Counted from the stretch's first letter, positions 29,706 to 39,218 are shown. The stretch: 39,218 bases of DNA from Stentor coeruleus (GCA_001970955.1 MPUH01000710.1:1-39218); one strand, 5' to 3'. The notes: generated from the letters alone by a model not told the origin. A program made the numbers and translations.

Positions 29706-29876
29706 ATGGTAAGGATTACTTAGGGATCTATCAAGAGTCTTAGGAAGAAGAAGATAATGGGCAGGGCTAGGAAACAAAACAGGCCCATGCCTCGTTGGGT
29801 TTCTTACAAGACTGGAAGCACCCAAAGATATAATTCTAAAAGAAGAAACTGGAGAAGAACTAAGCTGAATATTTAG
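29706..29876 (+). CDS. RPL39: 60S ribosomal protein eL39 (intron after the start codon)
   Basis: Too short and split for a plain frame scan. Exon 1 is only ATG (29706-29708); exon 2 runs 29724-29876 and ends TAG. Spliced, it gives 51 residues, exactly the usual eL39 length, starting MGSIKSLRKKK and continuing KQNRPMPRWVSYKTGST, RYNSKRRNWRRTKLNI, where eL39 has KQNR.IPQW.R..TG and RYN.KRRHWR.TKL.I. It is a small basic protein of the large-subunit exit tunnel. Without removing the intron, the ATG reads into TAG after four codons, so splicing is required. Flanks show the gene-bracketing skew, C-rich before and G-rich after (29941-30180: 64 G, 2 C). Confidence 0.95.
29709..29723 (+). other. 15-nt spliceosomal intron in eL39
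   Basis: GTAAGGATTACTTAG, GT..AG, immediately after the start codon, with an A six bases from the 3' end. Removing it restores a family-perfect eL39. This fixes the intron model for the genome and supports reading the similar units at 33046-33261 as introns. Confidence 0.93.
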
Positions 29877-30992
29877 AATTATTAACTAGTACAAAATCCT
29901 TTAAATTTGGTTGTTTGTGTTTATAAGTTTTTATATATTAGGATTTAAGTTTTGTTTTAGTAGTTTATGAGAAGGTAAAAGAATGATTTATGTGAGGATT
30001 ATAAGAATTATGAGATTTTAGGTTGAAAATTTTGTTGATGGGGAGATTTGAGATAAGTGATAAAAGATCAAGTTTTTTTTTGGGATGTTTTGATTGTTGT
30101 AGAGGTTTTTGTATGAGGTTGAGTAGATGAGGATTTTTACATTTTTGTATTTATGATATGGAAGTATGTAGGAATGATAAAATGCTGGGGGTTTTTTGTG
30201 TGGAGGTAGAAAGGGTATTATAGGATATTTTGGAGTGATTTTTTGGTTTGTTAGGGGTTTTTTGAATTTGTGATGAAGTTATTGGGTAAATTTAATGCGA
30301 TGCTTTGTTAGATAATTTTTAGAAAATATTTCATGTGAGGTTTGCTTTTAATGATTGGGATTTTCAGTTTGTAGTTCTAATGATATGGATTTTTAAAATG
30401 ATGATAAGTTTGATACAGTAGTCTTAAGCGAAATCATAAATATTTATATGATCTTTGATACAGAGAAAGTAATTTCATATAAATATCTTAGTAATATCAT
30501 TATTAGAATCATTCTCTAACAGCAATTTAACTATTTTTCCTTCTACAAGACTTAAAAGTCTTACCCACATCCAATCTTCCAAAGATTAACGATGAAAATG
30601 CACTAACAACTTATATTAGTGAATAAAAACATTTTCTAATATTCAGCACTTATACCAATTCAATCATAAACAAAATTCTTCAAAACTTAAACATAAAACT
30701 CCAATAAGCATACATAACAATCACAAAATCATTACAATTAAATATATTCAATAAAATACCCTTTAAATATTTTCTCAGAAATAATATAAGCTTAACCACC
30801 CACACAATTATAATGAATTCATAATCTTTTATATCAGTTAAAAGTTTTTTATATACTTGAATAGGACATTTGGATTAAAAAAATAAAATTTTATAACCTA
30901 TAAGAAATTAATAGTATTATTATATAACACTAAAATTCACTTAATTATTTCTAATTTTCACTATTTTCCAATAGTATCTCTTTATGATATAA
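29877..30992. other. Intergenic, strongly G-rich then C-rich
   Basis: About 29900-30400 is G-rich and nearly C-free (3' flank of eL39). From about 30500 to 30990 the plus strand turns C-richer and G-poor (5' flank of the coiled-coil gene). No further gene or RNA recognised in either strand. Confidence 0.5.
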
Positions 30993-33274
30993 ATGTCAGC
31001 ATTTTGTCAATTTGATTCATGCCCTGCTTTAGCAATCTTTCAGTGTACATGCCCTCAATTTCTATGCTCTTTACACTTTATCCCACATGCAGAAATCCAA
31101 AGCTGCACTTTAAGACCTTTACAGCAAAATCCAGAAAGTAAAACTGAGACTTTGAAAACATTGGATAAGTTTTTAAATGCTAAGAAGGGGGAAATTATTA
31201 TTATAGCAAATAAACTTATTACTCAAATTACTGAAGAAGTTAAGGCTGCTTTTACAATTTTAGATAAATGTAAAAAATTTATTACAAAAAGCAATGCAAA
31301 TTATGATGACCCTGAACTTGGTAAACTGGTGATATCTTTAAAAAACACGAACTTTTCAGAAAGGAATCTTTCAAAAGTAATAAAAAACATAAAAAAAACT
31401 CTAAGTGTGGAAGAAAAAACAAAACAGGAATACAAAAGTTTTCTTCTTGATCTCCAAAAATCTATACAAACAATAAACCCATTATCCTCATATCTTATTT
31501 CTGATCTCTCATATCTCCTAAACCAAAGTCAACAAGAAAAAACTGAAATCGAAACTTCAACTGAAATTTTTACAAAAACATCAACATTGAAACAAACTCC
31601 TAAAAATGAAGAAAAATTTCCTAAAGGAAGAAAATCCCAAGAAAACCCAGAACCTCTTCATTCCAGGACAAGAACAACAATTGAAGACATTCATGAAAAA
31701 TCAGACTTATCTATAAAAAACCAAGCAAATAAATCAAAAGAAAATACAATAAAAATAGAACAAGCTATGAGAAGGGCTCATACTCAAATCGAATCATTAC
31801 AAAAAGAAAACAAAGATTTAGAAAAAAAAGCTCATATCCAAATCGAATCTTTACAAAAAGAAAACAAAGATTTAGAAAAAAAAGCTCATAACCAAATTGA
31901 ATCATTACAAAAGGAAAATAAAGATTTAGAAAAAAAATTCCATGAAGCTGAAAAACATCAAAAATTATTAGAAAAACAGTTAAATGAAGAAAAAAAAGCA
32001 AAAAGGAATTCTGATTATCAATTTAAAGGGCAACTTAATCTAACAGATCTAGATAAGAACCAAGAATCTTTAACTGATAGAATGAGGCCTAGTACTCCAA
32101 GAATTTTAATGAAAAAAGGTACACATCCTCCAGAAGATATTAATAAGATAATAGATCGAACTTCAACAAAAAAACAGGATCTTGGCAAAAATACTCCAAA
32201 AATATCAGATGATGGGAAAAAGGATTTAATAAGAAAAAATGATTTAAGGAAAGATAATGCGAAAACACCAGAAAAACCTAGAAAAACAGGAGAGGCTGAG
32301 ACTAAACCTTTTAATATGCCGAGGAAAAGCTTGGATACAGGGAAAAAAGGGACTATAAAAAGCAGTAAAAGTTTTGATATATTTTCTATTGCCCAAGATA
32401 AAAACACTGTAAAAAAAGACGAAAACGATAAGAAAAGCAACAATATGAGTGAGGATTTCGAGAATTATATTGAAAATCAGAAATCTGACTATAAAAATGA
32501 CTCATCTGAGCATTCTTCTAAAGAAATTATTGAAGTCAGCTCTGATTTAGTAGATTATTTTAATGATCCTGACAAAAAAGGTGAGAATTTAAAAGATGAG
32601 CAAATCCAAAAGGAAAAAATAATGACACCTATTAAAAATGAAGATAAAACTAATAATGAAAAAACTAATGAAGATGAAGATTATCCTGCTATATTTATCA
32701 GAACAGAAAGTATGGAAGATAAATCAAGTAATGCTAATTTAATTCAGAATATTTGTAATGTTGTTTCAGAATCACAAATAAAAAGTGCTAGTGAAGAACA
32801 GAAAAATACTATAGAAAATAGTAAACCTTCAGAAGAAACTTTGAAAAATTCTTCAAGTTTTCAAAGCCCTTCGCATTTTCTAAAAAGTCCAGAATCTATT
32901 GATGAACTGTATAGATTTGTGTCAAATGATATGCCTCTTGATCATAAAATTGATTATCTTTCAACTATAAATCTGAAAAATTATAGTTCTAGTTGGAATA
33001 TTCATGATATCAAGTTTACTGAAGATAAATTGTATGTTTTCGTTTGTAATTGATATAAAGATCGTAATTGCTATTTAGGTAATTACTATAAAGATTGTGA
33101 TGTTTTATTTAGATTGTATATTTTATGTAGATGGTATGAGATGACTAGGTAGCTTGTAAAATATTATTTAGCTCGTAAAAAATAATCAGGACGTAGCATT
33201 TAAATAGAGCGTATTAGTATTATAGCTGGTATTTTATATTTAGGCCGTAAGAAATATTAAGTCCTTGTCTATGA
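30993..33274 (+). CDS. Coiled-coil protein with AN1-like Cys/His N-terminus; 3' end built from microexons
   Basis: The first exon is 30993-33045 (684 full codons plus one base). A plain frame would stop at TGA 33051-33053, but that codon lies inside a 15-nt intron. Removing twelve introns (see 33046-33261) keeps one frame to TGA 33272-33274, adding YHYYGSFSTAWPPCL; about 699 residues. Residues 5-38 form a Cys/His cluster (C-x4-C-x7-C-x-C-x4-C-x2-H-x3-H-x5-C) like an AN1-type zinc finger. Residues about 45-170 are helical. About 240-345 is coiled coil, including three exact-phase 18-residue repeats. The rest (350-640) is Lys/Glu/Ser-rich and probably disordered, with a more structured C-terminal ~50 residues. 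Not recognised as a named family; a scaffold or cytoskeletal role is possible but unproven. Confidence 0.75.
31776..31937 (+). repeat. Three tandem 54-bp repeats (18 codons each)
   Basis: Units 31776-31829, 31830-31883 and 31884-31937 each encode AHxQIESLQKENKDLEKK, with the third residue Thr, Ile or Asn. DNA identity is very high, with only a few substitutions, so the expansion is recent or kept uniform. The repeat continues the coiled coil; 18 residues is not a multiple of seven, so each copy shifts the heptad register. Confidence 0.9.
33046..33261 (+). other. Array of twelve 15-16 nt introns separated by 3-nt microexons
   Basis: Introns: 33046-33060, 33064-33078, 33079-33093, 33097-33112, 33116-33130, 33134-33148, 33156-33171, 33175-33189, 33193-33207, 33211-33225, 33229-33243, 33247-33261. 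All begin GT and end AG; ten are 15 nt, two (fourth and seventh) 16 nt. Exons between them are ATC, none, ATT, ATT, ATG, GTAGCTT, CTC, GAC, AGC, CTG, GCC. Ten of twelve have A six bases before the 3' end, as in the eL39 intron (exceptions: sixth and tenth). Total span is 216 bp, 12 x 18. The spliced product is open through to TGA at 33272. Introns 1-6 are phase 1, 7-12 phase 2. Introns are AT-rich, while the last six microexons are GC-richer. Interpretation from sequence alone; no transcript data. Confidence 0.82.
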
Positions 33275-33548
33275 CTTAAATAAAAAAGAGAGAATCCACT
33301 GGGATAATGTCAATTCTTCGTCTTCAAAAGATTGGAAGCATAGATTCCCTTTGTGTGCTTATAAAGAATGGGATTAGTTTAGTTAATAGTTTAATATTTG
33401 AAGGTTTAGTATTTGGGGTAAACTTTTTGTGTATAAAAATAGCATTAAATATTATATCCTTAATCATCCATCCTATCCAAACACCAAAAATTCCATCAAT
33501 AAAAAATCCACTCCAAAATCTCAAAAAAACTATTTTCATATTATTTAA

Positions 33549-34169
<621 letters not shown>

Positions 34170-34538
34170 TTATAATCATTAGGATAATTAAATTGTAAAT
34201 TATAATATTATTTATAGAAGATTTTGTGAGATTTATAAGGAAAAAACATTTTTACTTGGAAAAAAATTATAATTTCTTATAGTATTTTGTTAGGATGTAA
34301 AAGTATTAGATTTGTTTAAAAGGTTGTGTTTATGGAAAATAAACTTGAGAGAATATCAAAATACTCTAATAATGGAAAATGTAAATTCTTTAACCTCTAG
34401 TTAAAAAGATAATTTTTTGGATATAAAATTCAAAAAAAATCATTAGTTTAAGGTTAGTTAAATGTATTAATAAATATAAATCATAGAGATTATGCATTAA
34501 TTTTAGTCAGTGATGAATTCTCATGAAGGTTTATCTAA
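34170..34538. other. Intergenic, 5' of Rab2 and 3' of the exchanger
   Basis: G-leaning and C-poor on the plus strand near Rab2 (its 5' flank on the minus strand), then more even. No further element seen. Confidence 0.45.
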
Positions 34539-37500
34539 TTAATTTTGGACAATAGTCCTCTGCTTGTATAAGGTAGGCCTACTCATTGAATTATCCATCC
34601 CAGTAGTGATTGTTCGAGAGTCATCAATCCTTGATTCATCAATATTTAATATATCTTCGGTTTGTAAATCTTTTTGAGCTTTAACTCTATTACTAGTTTT
34701 TACATAAAAACTCTTTAGAGCTTCACAAACTGATATCCCTTTATAAAGGTATAAAGAAAAATCTTTTGGAAATATCATAACAATGCTTTCCTTTCTGATT
34801 TTTCTAATTTTTTCACTAGGCATAATGATATAACCTTTAAGTTTTGAATATGGCCGTCTTTTAAAAACAAGCCCTCCTTCTTTAAATGCAGTCTTTTTGC
34901 CTTTGTTAAGTTTTATTACAGTAGAAGCTCCAGCAATTCTTATTATGTGTTTTTCATTAGCATCAGTTAACCCAAAAATTCTTCGATTTAATAAAATATA
35001 CTCTTCAGCTGCCTCTTTGTATAAGTCGCATACAAAACCTTGATATTCTATAATTTCTTTAGGAATAACTGCTAAAATTGCATATGTACTTGTTTTAGCG
35101 GTGCTTAAATACGTGTTTGATAGTCCAGGAAGTAAATATTGGACACCTACAATATTCCCAATAATAAGCTCTTGATCGATCCATGAACTTTTTTCATTTA
35201 CTCTGCCTCTAATTATAAAAAATGCTCCTTTAAACTCATCACCTTCTTCAAACACATAAGTATCTGGCTGATATTTTCTTTCAACAATTTTGCTTAATAA
35301 AAAATTCATTTCAGAAGGATCGGCTGCAGGGAATCTATTAATCATAATTTCTCTAAGTATCGGCATTGAAGGAAGACCTTTAAAAGTTACAATTCTAATC
35401 GCACTTTCTATTGTTTCAGTTAAAGCTTCATATTCTNTTCTATTGTTTCAGTTAAAGCTTCATATTCTATTTCATTTATCAACCCACTTTTATATATTTT
35501 TTCTACGGTTTTCCTTTGATAATAAAGTAAAGCTTTAGAACTTCTTTTAGTTTGAACTTCAGATAATATTTCAGGATAAGAATCGATAATATATACTCTA
35601 AGAAAATCTTGAGCTTTAGCCATTTCTATTTCTGCTTCTAGGATAATTTCTTGAAAAACTTCTTTGTCAATATCAATCTCCATTTTGTCTATAAGTTCTT
35701 CTGTCTCTTTATGATATTTAATAAAATTATGAGCAGTATCATAAGCTTGTATTATTTTCTTATATAATTGCCTTCTAAATATTCTTCCTATACATGCCAT
35801 CGTCGATAACTTTGTAATAAGTTTAAATGTGGAAGGTTTGAAAATTATATTTTGAACTATACTCCAATCATGCATTGATTCAGTATCTTTATCTAAGGAT
35901 AAATTGCATGAATTTATAAGTATTAATGAAGACTCTCCATTACACATACCAGTCTCAAAAGCATGCCAATAAAGTCCTTTAAGGGCATTAAAGTACCTTC
36001 TACGCATTTCAATTTTTAAAGTTCCATAGGTCATAATAAATTGTGAAGTAAATTTTTTTAATAACTCTTTTGCTTCATTATTTTGGGATTTATGCAAAAT
36101 TTTATTTCCTTTTTTTGATTTTTTAAGGATGTTTTTTACTAATTGTGATGGACCAGCGAGATTTAAAACATCATCCCAGTGTATAAGTTTAAAATTTTTA
36201 TTGTTTTGAAGTTCTTCTATTTTTTTTTCAAATTCTTCAACGATTGCTTTTGTTACACCAGCTAGCATACTTTCTTGAACATCATTAGTTTCTTCTAATC
36301 GTAACAATTTTATTATTAACTTGAAGAATAAAGGACTAAATAGTAAAGATACCCAAGTAGTACCTATTACAAGATAAACTGTTAAAACTTTAAACTTTTC
36401 TTCAATTATATTGCTATCGTTCAGGATAATAAACGCTAAAATACAGTTAAAAATTCCTCTTATATTAGCGATAATACAAACAACAGTTTCTTTAAGCCCA
36501 ATATTATATCCAAAAAATTTAAGTAAAGGTACATGGATAATAACTCCTAAGGCTCTAACAACATACGAAATCGGAAGCACTAAAATAATACAAACATAAT
36601 CAAAACTCTCAAGTTCAACATTCTCATAAACACTATAATTAGCCATAACAATACCCGATGCAATATACAATATACCCTCAAAATCTTTAGCTAAAACTTC
36701 AATAAACCCTTTCATCTCTTCTTGTATATCACTACTTATAATCGTCCCACCATAAGCTGAAATATACAATCCATAAACTAAAATCCCAACAGGTCCTGAA
36801 ACTTTAACTGAATCAGAAAAGCAAAAAAAAAATAGCAAATAAGCTACAGATATTATAAGTGTTGTCTCAATATGTAAATCATTAAGTATTTTTTTAACAA
36901 CAATAGACATGCATTTTGCAAATAAAAGTCCAATAATTATCCCGCCTAATGTTAGTCTAAATATAAACTCTATAGTTTCTGATGCAGTAGGTGAATCATT
37001 TATTATATTGAATATTACTTCAAAGATTACTAGTGCAGTAGCTTGATTGAAAAGTGTTTCACCAAATATTAAAGCTTCAAGTCGATCAGGGGCGAATATT
37101 TCTTTTAGAACTGAATTAGTAGCTAAATGATCTGTGAAAGTTAGAAGAAGACCAAGAATTATAGCTTTGTCCCAAGAATAACTATATCTAAGTACGTATT
37201 TGAGGCAAAAACCCATTAATACTGCATTAAGCATTGTTAATGTTGTAGAAAGAGAGACAATTTGCCAGAAGTCTTTTCTAATAGAATACCAATTCGCAGT
37301 TAGCGAAGATTCTAAGATTAAAATTGGTAAAATAATCAAAAAAACGACTTCATAATCGATGTTTGGAATAAGTTCAACTGCTTCTTTTAAAATGTTTAGA
37401 TGAGTTCCTATTACTCTCAATATAAAGCCAAAAGTAAGAACTAGCATACCAATGGGAATTTTCATAAGCCGGTTAATTTCTCTAACTATGATGAGTAATA

Positions 37501-37558
37501 ATAGGCTGATGAAGATGTAAAATACTATATAGGCAGAATGATGTAAAGCCTCTGACAT
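34539..37558 (-). CDS. SOS1/SLC9-type Na+/H+ exchanger with cyclic-nucleotide-binding-like domain (copy 1)
   Basis: About 995 residues once the scaffold artefact at 35406-35468 is discounted; as printed, the frame breaks there. An integral-membrane cation/proton antiporter family: residues 1-415 hold about 12-13 membrane segments. TM5 reads GETLFNQATALVIFEVI, with Asn171-Gln172 where exchangers have Asn-Asp; TM4 reads TFTDHLATN in place of TDP; NIRGIF keeps the conserved Arg. Residues 415-720 are a helical cytoplasmic region resembling plant SOS1 (FNALKGLYWHAFE and FLRVYIIDSYPEILSEVQTKR blocks). A CNBD-like beta roll follows (YVFEEGDEFKGAFFIIRGRV) but lacks the Arg and Glu of a cAMP pocket. 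No voltage-sensor segment is seen, so it differs from sperm SLC9C1. Tandem copy 195 bp upstream. Confidence 0.85.
35406..35468. repeat. 31-bp direct repeat around N inside the exchanger gene
   Basis: 35406-35436 and 35438-35468 are identical, flanking the N at 35437. The duplicate plus N adds 32 bases and shifts the frame. The tandem copy at the matching place (around 38620-38650) has no such duplication and reads straight through, so this is an assembly join, not a mutation. Confidence 0.92.
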
Positions 37559-37753
37559 ATTTGATAATAAAACACTAATAAGTAGTTGTTGGAAATATTA
37601 TAATATATTAAGATTATTATTACAGCTTAAATGGTTTTTATTATGAAATTGCAATATAACTAGTCATAAAGAAAAATAATAATAATATTAGTATATGAAA
37701 GTAAAAAAGAATATGCTATTAGTTATTGATAATTAAATCTTTATGGGTTATAT

Positions 37754-39218
37754 CTAATTAATGGGAACAATAGTCCTCTTCTTGTATAAGGCAGGCCTTC
37801 TATTTGAGTAATCAATTCCCTCAGTAATTGATTGAGTATTATCCATCCTTGAATCAACAAAATTAGATAGGTCTTCAATTTGTAAATCTTTTTGTGCATT
37901 AACTTTGTTGCTGGTTTTTACATAAAAGTTCTTTAGAGCTTCACTAACTGATATCCCTTTATAAAAACATAAAGAAAAATCTTTAGGAAACATCATAACA
38001 ATACTTTCTTCTCTTATTTCTCTGATTTTTTCACTAGGTTTAATAATGTGGCTTTTAAGTTTTGAATATGGAAGTCCTTTGAAAACAAGTCCTCCTTCTT
38101 TAAATACAGCATTTTTACCTTTGTTAAGCTTTATTACAGTAGAAGCTCCAGAAATTCGCATTATTTGTTTTTCATTAGCATCAGTTAACTCAAAAATTCT
38201 CCGATTTAATAAAATATACTCTTCAGCTGCCTCTTTGTATAAGTCACATACAAAACTTTTATATTCTATAATTTCTTTAGGAATAACTGCTAAAATTGCA
38301 TATGTACTTGTTTTAGCGGTGCTTAAATACGTGTTTGATAGTTCAGGAAGTAAATATTGGACACCTACAATATTTCCAATAATAAGCTCTTGATTGATCC
38401 ATGAACTTTTTTCATTTACTCTACCTCTGATTATAAAAAAAGCTCCTTTAAACTCATCACCTTCTTCAAATACATAAGTATCTGGTTGATACTTTCTTTC
38501 AATAATTTTGCTTAATAAAAAATTCATTTCAGAAGGATCAGCCCCAGGGAATCTATTAATCATAATTTCTCTAAGTATCGGCATTGAAGGAAGACCTTTA
38601 AAAGTTACAATTCTAATCGCACTCTCAACTGTATCAATTAAAGTATCATATTCTATTTCATTTATCAACCCATTCTTATATATTTTTTCTACGGTTTTCC
38701 TTTGATAATAAAGTAAAGCTTTACAACTTCTTTTAGTTTGAACTTCAGATAATATTTCAGGATAAGAGTCAATAATATAAACTCTAAGAAATTCTTGTGC
38801 CTTATCCATTTCCTCTTCAGCTTCTTTAATAATTTCTTCAAATACTTATTTATCAATATCAATTTCCATTTTATCTATAAGTTCTTCTGTCTCTTTGTGG
38901 TATTTAATAAAATTATGAGCTACATCATAAGCTTGTATAATTTTTTTATATAAAAACCTTCTAAATATTCCTCCTATATATGATATTGTTGACAACTTTG
39001 TATAAAATTTAAATTTTGTTGGTTTGAAAATTATATTTTGAACTATACTCCAATCATGCATTGATTCAGTATCTTTATCTAAGGATAAATTGCATGAATT
39101 TATAAGTATTAATGAAGACTCTCCATTACACATACCAGTCTCATAAGCATGCCAATAAAGTCCTTTAAGGGCATTAAAATATCTTCTACGCATTTCAATT
39201 TTTAAAGTTCCATAGGTC
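37754..39218 (-). pseudogene. Second exchanger copy, partial, with an in-frame TAA
   Basis: A head-to-tail duplicate of the exchanger, cut by the right window edge (5' part missing). The frame is open from the edge to 37754 except for one TAA at 38846-38848, where copy 1 has GAA in DKEVFQEII; the sequence afterwards continues in the same frame (VFEEIIKEAEE..MDKAQEFLRVY). The visible part covers the SOS1-like helical region and the CNBD-like domain. Whether this is a decayed copy, a base-call error, or a gene yielding a truncated exchanger and separate CNBD piece cannot be told. TAA is a normal stop elsewhere here, so reassignment is unlikely. Identity to copy 1 is patchy: some stretches are almost unchanged, others clearly diverged. 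Confidence 0.7.

Noticed and set aside
33046-33261. Reading the array as a plain 18-bp minisatellite
   Set aside because: Units share little beyond GT, AG and the A near the 3' end, vary between 15 and 16 nt intron length, and give one open frame only when the GT..AG parts are removed. A minisatellite origin followed by intron use is not excluded.
38846-38848. TAA as a reassigned sense codon
   Set aside because: TAA, TAG and TGA all end family-length genes in this window, and no conserved position elsewhere reads through a stop.

Overview
The window looks like macronuclear DNA of a heterotrich ciliate, most probably Stentor coeruleus or a close relative. It is very AT-rich. Genes read in the standard code with TAA, TAG and TGA all used as stops, which argues against Blepharisma or Condylostoma codes. 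Most genes are single uninterrupted frames. The introns that can be found are 15 or 16 nt long with GT..AG ends and an A six bases from the 3' end, the size class reported for Stentor. Species assignment is inference. No prokaryotic, viral, transposon, CRISPR or telomeric feature was seen. Five single N bases (3937, 9375, 11609, 25394, 35437) each sit beside a direct repeat of 31-70 bp and look like scaffold joins whose contig ends were not merged.

Layout. 0.7-3.3 kb: a small acidic protein, a CFAP119-like ciliary protein (minus) and mitochondrial succinate-CoA ligase beta. 4.0-8.6 kb: a PMCA-type calcium pump followed 39 bp later by a septin. 9.5-9.9 kb: a small three-finger C2H2 protein (minus). 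11.9-13.3 kb: a CDPK. 13.6-19.7 kb, all minus: a papain/LRAT-like protein, a PB1-like hypothetical, RPB5 and a TRF4/TUTase-type nucleotidyltransferase. 20.2-23.2 kb, plus: a coiled-coil zinc-knuckle protein, a monoglyceride-lipase-like hydrolase and a protein kinase with DFN instead of DFG. 23.6-25.1 kb (minus): a dCache membrane sensor. 25.6-28.8 kb: urocanase and a hypothetical. 29.7 kb: ribosomal protein eL39, split by a 15-nt intron right after its ATG. 31.0-33.3 kb: a coiled-coil zinc-finger-like protein. 33.5-34.2 kb (minus): Rab2. 34.5 kb to the right edge (minus): two tandem SOS1/SLC9-type Na+/H+ exchanger genes with a cyclic-nucleotide-binding-like tail.

Most notable signal. At the 3' end of the coiled-coil gene (33046-33261), the apparent stop codon lies inside a 15-nt intron. 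It is followed by an array of twelve 15-16 nt introns separated mostly by 3-nt exons. Removing all twelve gives one open frame that adds 15 residues and ends at TGA 33272-33274. The array is exactly 216 bp, 12 x 18. Ten of the twelve introns, plus the eL39 intron, share the A six bases from the 3' end.

Other notable signals. Intergenic DNA has a very strong strand asymmetry: 5' flanks are C-rich and nearly G-free in the sense strand, and 3' flanks are the reverse. This pattern brackets genes and points to one possible hidden locus near 10.65-10.8 kb. The exchanger has Asn-Gln where the transport-essential Asn-Asp is normally found. Its tandem neighbour carries an in-frame TAA. The genes are ordinary single-copy eukaryotic functions (calcium signalling, membrane traffic, metabolism, transcription, translation) and do not form a pathway cluster.
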